Assembly: GCA_004794785.1 (NCBI GenBank)
Contig: SJOL01006991.1
Coordinates: forward strand, 164,062 to 228,061
Origin: Opisthorchis felineus
Lineage: Eukaryota; Platyhelminthes; Trematoda; Opisthorchiida; Opisthorchiidae
Length of the DNA: 64,000 nt
Reading direction: 5' to 3'
Below the pieces are notes generated by a model that saw only the letters and a list, made by a program, of their open reading frames with translations, was not told where the DNA came from and did not search any database. Position 1 is the first letter of the stretch, and the number at the start of each line of letters is the position of its first letter. Positions 57,795 through 64,000 of the stretch are shown here, piece after piece. Position numbers and translations under genes: made by a program.

Positions 57795-58965
57795 GTAGTT
57801 TCTTTGTCGGTTGATAGGACGTCGGATAGAAAACGAATTTTCATGCTGAGCAACCATTAAAACTAGCTTACCCAAACATTTCGTAGCCATGAACACAAAA
57901 TTGTACCTGGTAAAATTGCTTGGGTAACTGTTATGGTACGCAACTCTAGAAGCTGATGAAGTAATGAAAATCTCTGGCTGATAAACGCTTCATTAATGTT
58001 ATCAACTAGAATTTGAAACTATCGATCTGAAACTCCGAAACAATGAGGTACTACGTAAAGAAAATGCGAATGTTGAGAACAGGGCTCATCTCTTTTTCCG
58101 TAGCTGGTATCAGCAATAGATTGCCTAGACAACACTGTTTGAACCAATAAAATCCAGTCGACCTGCATGGAGCGTGTGCCACAAGCGAACCCATAATGTC
58201 AACTTAGGGAGCACACGCCGCAGGACGACATTCAGCACCGACTTAAACATGATGTTGCATAGCCAACCTATGCAAAGCTCCTGCAAAAATCATTACTAGC
58301 AGACAAGTTTTGCGAATTTGCGGGAATACGTCTTCTGAGATTTTCTATGCTTATCCATCACCAATCAGTGAAATACGGATATACAGATTGCGGAAACTCT
58401 TCACCTTACCCATTGTCCTTTATGACACCATATTTTTACATTGTATCGTTGGTATCTTACATCGTACCGCTAATAATGATCTCAGTGGAGCCAAGTCCCC
58501 GGATGCGAAAATCTCACCTACACGTCTTCAGATATTTACAGCTTCCTCTATTCTTGTTTAGGTGCAGATAAGGTTCACTCTAATTCTTTGTAACAACCAA
58601 TTTTATCGTTTTCGCCAGGACTCACGAATAGAGCGGACCGAGAGCAACAAATCTCAGTCGGCCCAGTATCCATTGTTTATCGGTCTCTCGCCCAAATTCT
58701 CCGCCCGACCTGCGCCTTTTGACTGTGTTCACTGGTGTGATATGTTACTTTTCCCACCGTAATTGTTCCTACAACTGGATTAACCTGCAACCCTTCCTGG
58801 TCCGTTCAGTTTGCACTATTTGGGCTTATTTTTTTCAGAAGTTCCATACATTTATTTTGGGCTAACAAATGCTGTGCTCTTGCTTGATTCTTTTGTCTCC
58901 GTAAAACTTGAATCCGACCCACACTGGAGTGTTGTGTTCACGTCTGGGATGAGGACTCCCGGTCC
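57795..58965 (+). pseudogene. Possible decayed or split rhodopsin-like GPCR (very tentative)
   Basis: Three plus-strand pieces occur in GPCR order: CVVSLSVDRTSDRKR near 57795-57840 (compare the LSxDRY end of TM3); PYFYIVSLVSYIVPLIMISV near 58428-58490 (compare TM5 with its central proline, preceded by a lone cysteine); and, after a very good acceptor at 58840 (TTATTTTTTTCAG), VPYIYFGLTNAVLLLDSFVS (compare TM7 before NPxxY). The pieces are in different frames. DRY, NPxxY and the TM6 CWxP motif are not intact, and linking exons are not demonstrated. It may be coincidence of hydrophobic frames. Confidence 0.2.
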
Positions 58966-61419
58966 TAGGTTTCTGTAACTGACCCTTTCCAAGTAAACAT
59001 ATGTGCAGCATTGTCAGACCAGCTCGTACAGATAACCAGCACGTATAATTCAGCCGCTAAGATCGCTTATCGCTACTACTATGGAAAATGCTTCTTGAAG
59101 CTTAACTTTATTTTTAACCGCAGAGATCAATTCAGATTTGTGAATTTGTGTTCAACCATCCCCAGAAAATTTCCACCTCATTTAGCAAGGCTGCGTCATG
59201 TGGTTTCTCTTCTTCCCTCAGAACATCTTTTTTAAGCTCTCCAACTAGTCGATGTGTTCCAAACTTCGTAAAACAGCCAGTTCTTGGAATGACAACTGAC
59301 TATGTATTACTTCTAACCACAAAAGTAAATTCGTTTCCCTGTACTTTGTCCACATACTTTCCATTTTCCTGGAGAACTCTGACCACATTTCTCTCTTCTC
59401 TGTAGTGTGCTGTTGCGGTTTACGAAAACAACTATTTATTTTCATGATAACCTGATAAATTTAAACCCTAAAGTCGTTGAATACACTACCGAAGAACACC
59501 AAAGTTGTTCAGTTTTTGAGAGCCAGGCTCCAGTTTATTGAAGATGCTAGTCACAGGAACCAAAACATGCGTATACCAAGGTTCCTACATAGCACAGTAT
59601 TGTGAACTGGCGAGGCTGATTGAGAAACTATTTCAACGGAACGTAAAACTATGGGTTGTAATTTTCCTTCATAATTATATATATCAGACTGACTAAAGGG
59701 CGTATCAGCGTTCATATCGTCTTGCCGGAATCACTGGCTGGTAACAAACGACGACATCCTGTAGGCTAGTTTATTTTTCGTAAGATGTATTCGGGATTTC
59801 AGCCGCAAAGTCCAGAAGCACTGTTCAGGCGTTTCACCTTGTTGACAGTCATCACAAGTATGTATCTTACGAACCTCCAAGGAGATTTAAACCCGCGACT
59901 TCTCGGTCAGCATTTGGAGATTAAGTTGAGAGCAGTGCCCAATTTGTGGATTTTAGTAACACAGAACAAAAACGGGTTGTCGAATGTCACCATTTTCTAC
60001 AGCTTCGTCAGTAGCTACACTTCTAACACAGTCCAAAAAAGAACGAACGAACGCGACCAAGCTCACCACTTAAAAGTTTGTCAAAATGCCGAGTAGATGT
60101 CACTCATTCTGGCAAAGCAAGGTGGGTGTGGCATGATAAACGGACGCTTCTGTGCACAAGCTCCTGGCATATAGCGAGGAATCAATGAAAGCTCAACAAA
60201 CTCCGCTGATTTCAACCCAACAGACTCCATTCTACTGTGATGTGAACGGTCGCCATCAGTGAGGCTGAGGCTTCATTGTTTACCAGCTATAGGCCGGCAC
60301 TTTGGGCTCCTAAATGTTTGATAGTCACGTTACACTACCCTAGTTGTGTAAATAAGTTATTTTTGTCCACCAGTGTTCTAGACGTGTAAGTGACTGACCG
60401 CATTTGTTCTTTATTTTTTGGACAGTATTACGTGCTTTGTGACCGATGAGACTGTATGAAAATTAAACTGCCTGAAAATTTATCCCTAATGGCCGTGTAC
60501 ACTTGTTACTCGTAACGCACTACGAATTCCAAGACGAATGTGTGCATGCGTCTTTTATCAAATCCGCTGAATTAATAAATACCTGTCAAAATGAAAAATC
60601 CCTAAACGTATTGGCCAACTGTCAAATTCCACTTTTTTTTGCTATTTCTCCTTTTGGTCAGTGCCTGATAAGTATTTGACCATTTTCTACGAAAGCTTAC
60701 TAAGTATATTTTCCAGTTTTGTGCTATAGATGTTCCGGATTTCCAAAGGGTTGTTCCCCCGACAGGCTGCCATCAGGGTTATCAGACAGACAGTTTACCT
60801 TGGACGGCAGGCTAATGAGGATGAGTTTCATAACTTGGAAATACGTTGAGGAATATTTTGGATTAAAATATTCCGTGAGTGTGCGAAATATTCAATGAAT
60901 ATCCAGGAAAGTTCAAGAGGACTCATGAGAATGTTCAGTTTTTAAAGACCATGTGCACATGAAATGTTTATTTTCCTGTCGAATGACTTGTAACTAATTA
61001 GTTCGTGTTTGCTAATAAATGACTTCTCGACGAAGGGCTTTCTTCCTTTCACTAGTAGCTCAGTTTGTAATGATGGCTGCTGGTAGAAATGGACAATTTG
61101 GCTGCAAAATGTTCTATCGTTAGTCGAGATGGTATCATCAATGCTTTGTAAATGGAAGTACGTTGAGGTTGGAAGCGTTGGTTTTTGTGCTTGTGTGGGG
61201 ACAGCCTGCGATTGTGCGAGCGACGGACAGCCAACTCAATGGTATCACTGAGTCAGTATAGTCCATCAGACAAATGGACCAGGAAAAGGGACCCACCCGA
61301 AAGCAAACCGAGAAAGTTCAAGTTGGGGGAACCGGGGAGGCTGCCAGAACACCCACCAACAAGAAGATAGGTCAACCAGCAAGTCAGCAGGAATGATGAT
61401 GAAAACTACCAATGATCCA
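58966..61419. other. Non-coding stretch, nothing recognised
   Basis: Frames at 59011-59445 on both strands overlap each other. A 103-codon plus frame at 59785-60096 has no homology. No SLC6 exon motif was found on the minus strand. Confidence 0.35.
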
Positions 61420-61505
61420 TCATGGTCGAGCTGGGTGAGTAGACCCTATACTAATCCATGCACGCGCATCAACCACGCACTTTCACTTACAACGCACTGA
61501 CCAGC
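61420..61505 (+). repeat. Copy of the 38660-38775 dispersed repeat
   Basis: The collinear block runs from GGTCGAGCTGGGTGAG to CTTACAACGCACTGA, about 60-65 percent identical by eye to 38669-38745. The CTGATGA motif is here reduced to CTGACCA, so any ribozyme function would be lost. Confidence 0.5.
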
Positions 61506-64000
61506 GATTAAAAGTATACAACCAAATTGCCCGTCTCGGGGCACAAAAAAGGCCAGCACTTTTGTTCTCTTGAGGTTGGTAGTACTCAACAAAAGGTGAA
61601 AGATAAAACAAGGATGAAACAAAATCATGCAAAACCGGTTAGTCACATCTTGAGCAGCATCTGTTTCAGTGGAAGTCAGGATAATAGGCACGGCTGAATC
61701 GCTCAAGTTGCTCATTTCCCCCACTTAGTATATATTCCGGTGTTATTCTTTCTCCCATCACCTGCTGAATTATTTAAACAGACTGACAATTTTCGCCTGA
61801 CCGGACAGTTAGTCACCGGCAAAGTCTGGCGAAAGCAGCTGAGTGCTCGTAAGTTTGCGAAATTCTTGACAATCTTCAACCCAGGGGCTACACAGAAATT
61901 ACATTTTATCAACCATTCCTATTGAAAGTAAGAAGACATGGGCCGCGAAATTATGAAATTGTTTTTTCTCTTCAGCGATATCTAGCCACATATATGTGCA
62001 TATTTCTGGAAAAAAGGGGCGGATTCCACTGGTTTATAGGAGTAGTTGACTCCGTAAGCGATGCAGCTGGTGTATCACGGCATTCTTAAGGGGTATGGTT
62101 AACTGCATTCGCGTTCACATGCCACTTTTATCCGAACATTCGAGTTGAATTGTGTCAAAACCCATCGGCCCATAAATTTTCTCACAATTCTGCCAAGTTA
62201 AGCTTATTTTACAACGATGTATGACTCAAGAAAAAGTCATAGAGATCACATGAATAAAAAATAGATTTGCATGCGACGGAAGAGAAACGCGTGACCATCT
62301 ATGTGACTACTTAGCTTGTACAGGCGTTTAAACTGGCTGACACTAAAATAAACCAATGAGTTTTGTCCAAGGCTCTAATACTGTCATTGAAAACAGTCAC
62401 CAGTCTTGCTTAAAACTCACGACATATCTTAGAAAAATTATCATTTCTTGAATGGTCCGTTGGCTTGACAGATATGTGAGAAAAGTTAGTAACAATCCAT
62501 TTGCCTGTCTTATCATATCTGTAACGTATAACAAAGAAAATGTTCTCGGCTGCCACTTGTCTTTTCAAAAATATGTTCTGAAGTTGTGGTGTCACGATAA
62601 GCTTCGGAGTTTATGTATGGGACATAGGTTCTCTCTTCTGAGCTAAGCCGAGTTAGAATTAAAACTTAATTCTGCTTGTAGCACTGAGTAGATCAAAATG
62701 AATCCGGTCAAGAGCAATTTGATTGTCTGCTTATCTTAAATGGAATTATAACTGTATAGTGTCAAAATATTAAGGATAAATAGGGCTCTGACGTGGATAA
62801 AGCCAACAATCCGGGAGACCAGACGGAGTACTTTAGATACCAATGAATTTTCTCCAATTAAATGCCCCTTAAAAGCAGTGACCAAAGTATCATTATGTAA
62901 AAAGAATGGCGATGATAAAGCATGCTTTTCAGAAAAAAATGGAATACATGAGGTTACTCAAAGGGAGCCCAAAACAGGCACCACTAAGGCAACTTTTCCG
63001 TGGCGTAAATACAGGATCGTCCATCTATTGAAAAAACAAATGATCCCATATAGTATAAAAACAACAGCCATTGAACTACACACCCGAATTTGTTTGACCG
63101 GAAGAAGAGTAAACAAACCATAAATAAATTCAAACGAACACCAAGCGCTGGTCAAATTTTTGGCAACGGTGTGACGGGCATTTGGCTTGGGACATGGCGA
63201 AATACATGCAGTAATTATGTAGTAAAGACCAGGATTTGCAACACACCAACTGATGGCGGAGTCACAAACTACTAAACCTCTCAGCAGAAATAAAATAGCG
63301 GGCGTATAGACAGTGTGCTTTTGTAGAACGATGCAAAATTAGCGGAGCTGAAATGTGACAGTTTGCGGTGGCGATTCAAGAAGATTCAATAATAGAAATT
63401 ATTTGGATCAAAAGTCACTTACCATGGTAAAGATGCATCCAAACAGGCCAACCAAAATTTGGAATAACACAAAAGAGGGCTCTCAAAATGACGTGTTTTG
63501 AGCTAGGAGCAAAATTCTCCCTAAATTCCCCCTTGGTTCATCTGTCGTAACACCCACTCGCTCATAATAACTAACAGATTCCATAATCGGGGTCTCCTGC
63601 TGGTTCAACCCGTCGCTAGAATTAAACGTGCTGATTAGTCCTCAGTTTGCCTTAAAACTCGACCACACCTATACCCTGTTCATCCGTTCTGACGAAGTAA
63701 CTTTGTCAGAAACTGGGGATGGCACGGAAACAAATACACCGATTGTTTTCAAAAGTTCCTGGAAGTGAGATGTGTGGCCCATGTGCCTGCTCGGAGTCAG
63801 GGGGCAAAAGCGTAAGCTACCAAGAAAAACGATTCCCTTTTGGTTCATTAGAATCACAACGAAAATGCGTAGGCATGGCCAGCCTTGTGTTCTAGATGTG
63901 CATTTGTTCTTGCAACATTGAGAGCTGTCACCTTTTGCGGTTGAATAAGATGTTCGATACGCCTGCATTCTATGGTTTAGATGATGTTTGAGTGACTGAA
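61506..64000. other. Non-coding stretch, nothing recognised
   Basis: Short frames only. Minus-strand 63421-63500 has a good acceptor/donor pair and a hydrophobic frame, but it does not match SLC6 TM9-TM10 on inspection. Confidence 0.35.

Noticed and set aside
63421..63500. Minus-strand hydrophobic exon-like segment as a possible SLC6 TM9-TM10 exon
   Set aside because: Splice sites are good, but neither frame aligns with the conserved LPxxTxGG motif that precedes TM10, and the most hydrophobic frame has a stop inside the exon.
1..64000. CRISPR arrays, operons, riboswitches, rho-independent terminators or other bacterial features
   Set aside because: No regularly spaced direct repeats, no ribosome-binding sites with dense ORFs, and splice-bounded exons indicate a eukaryotic genome.

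Overview
This window reads as nuclear DNA of a metazoan with a large, repeat-rich, intron-rich genome. A flatworm, most likely a digenean fluke, is my best guess. The reasons are Penelope-like retroelement (PLE) remnants with GIY-YIG endonuclease modules on both strands, tRNA-derived SINE-like heads, AT microsatellites, GT-AG exons scattered across kilobases, and no bacterial gene organisation. No long ORF dominates. The longest open frames (about 120-157 codons) are within chance expectation for 64 kb at this composition, so I did not accept ORF length alone as evidence. The host assignment is inference.

The firmest host-gene call is one exon of an SLC6 (sodium:neurotransmitter symporter family) transporter on the minus strand, 56891-57171. 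It covers the end of TM10 through TM12, has correct splice sites and is intact. No other SLC6 exon was recognised.

The other gene evidence is splice-bounded open segments that join in phase. On the plus strand about 3.6-13.7 kb holds a candidate multi-exon gene; its best exons are 7515-7554, 8114-8302, 8684-8731, 10529-10699, 11312-11424 and 13587-13663. Plus-strand 45387-45610 and 46240-46356 form a second candidate, and plus-strand 55346-55433, 55727-55920 and 55994-56064 a third with two fully phase-matched introns. A minus-strand two-exon model lies at 19291-20010. I recognise none of these families.

Mobile DNA: three decayed PLE copies were identified by protein similarity, at 37190-38530 (minus, RT plus GIY-YIG), 31500-32770 (minus, RT plus GIY-YIG plus tail) and 52960-53320 (plus, endonuclease part). 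Other repeats are a 527-bp element with about 61-bp terminal inverted repeats (1759-2285) and a diverged relative at 29880-30330, a dispersed repeat at 40085-40330 and 54690-54800, and a third family (38660-38775, 61420-61505, with related sequence at 47005-47125) whose copies at 38740 and 47031 carry a hammerhead-ribozyme-like CTGATGA core. There are also SINE-like pol III boxes, a solo-LTR-like block, six or more microsatellites and a degenerate AT minisatellite.

Most of the window is introns and intergenic sequence in which I see nothing specific. I found no strong candidate for an entirely new system. The most testable unusual signals are the hammerhead-like repeats and the unidentified phase-consistent genes.
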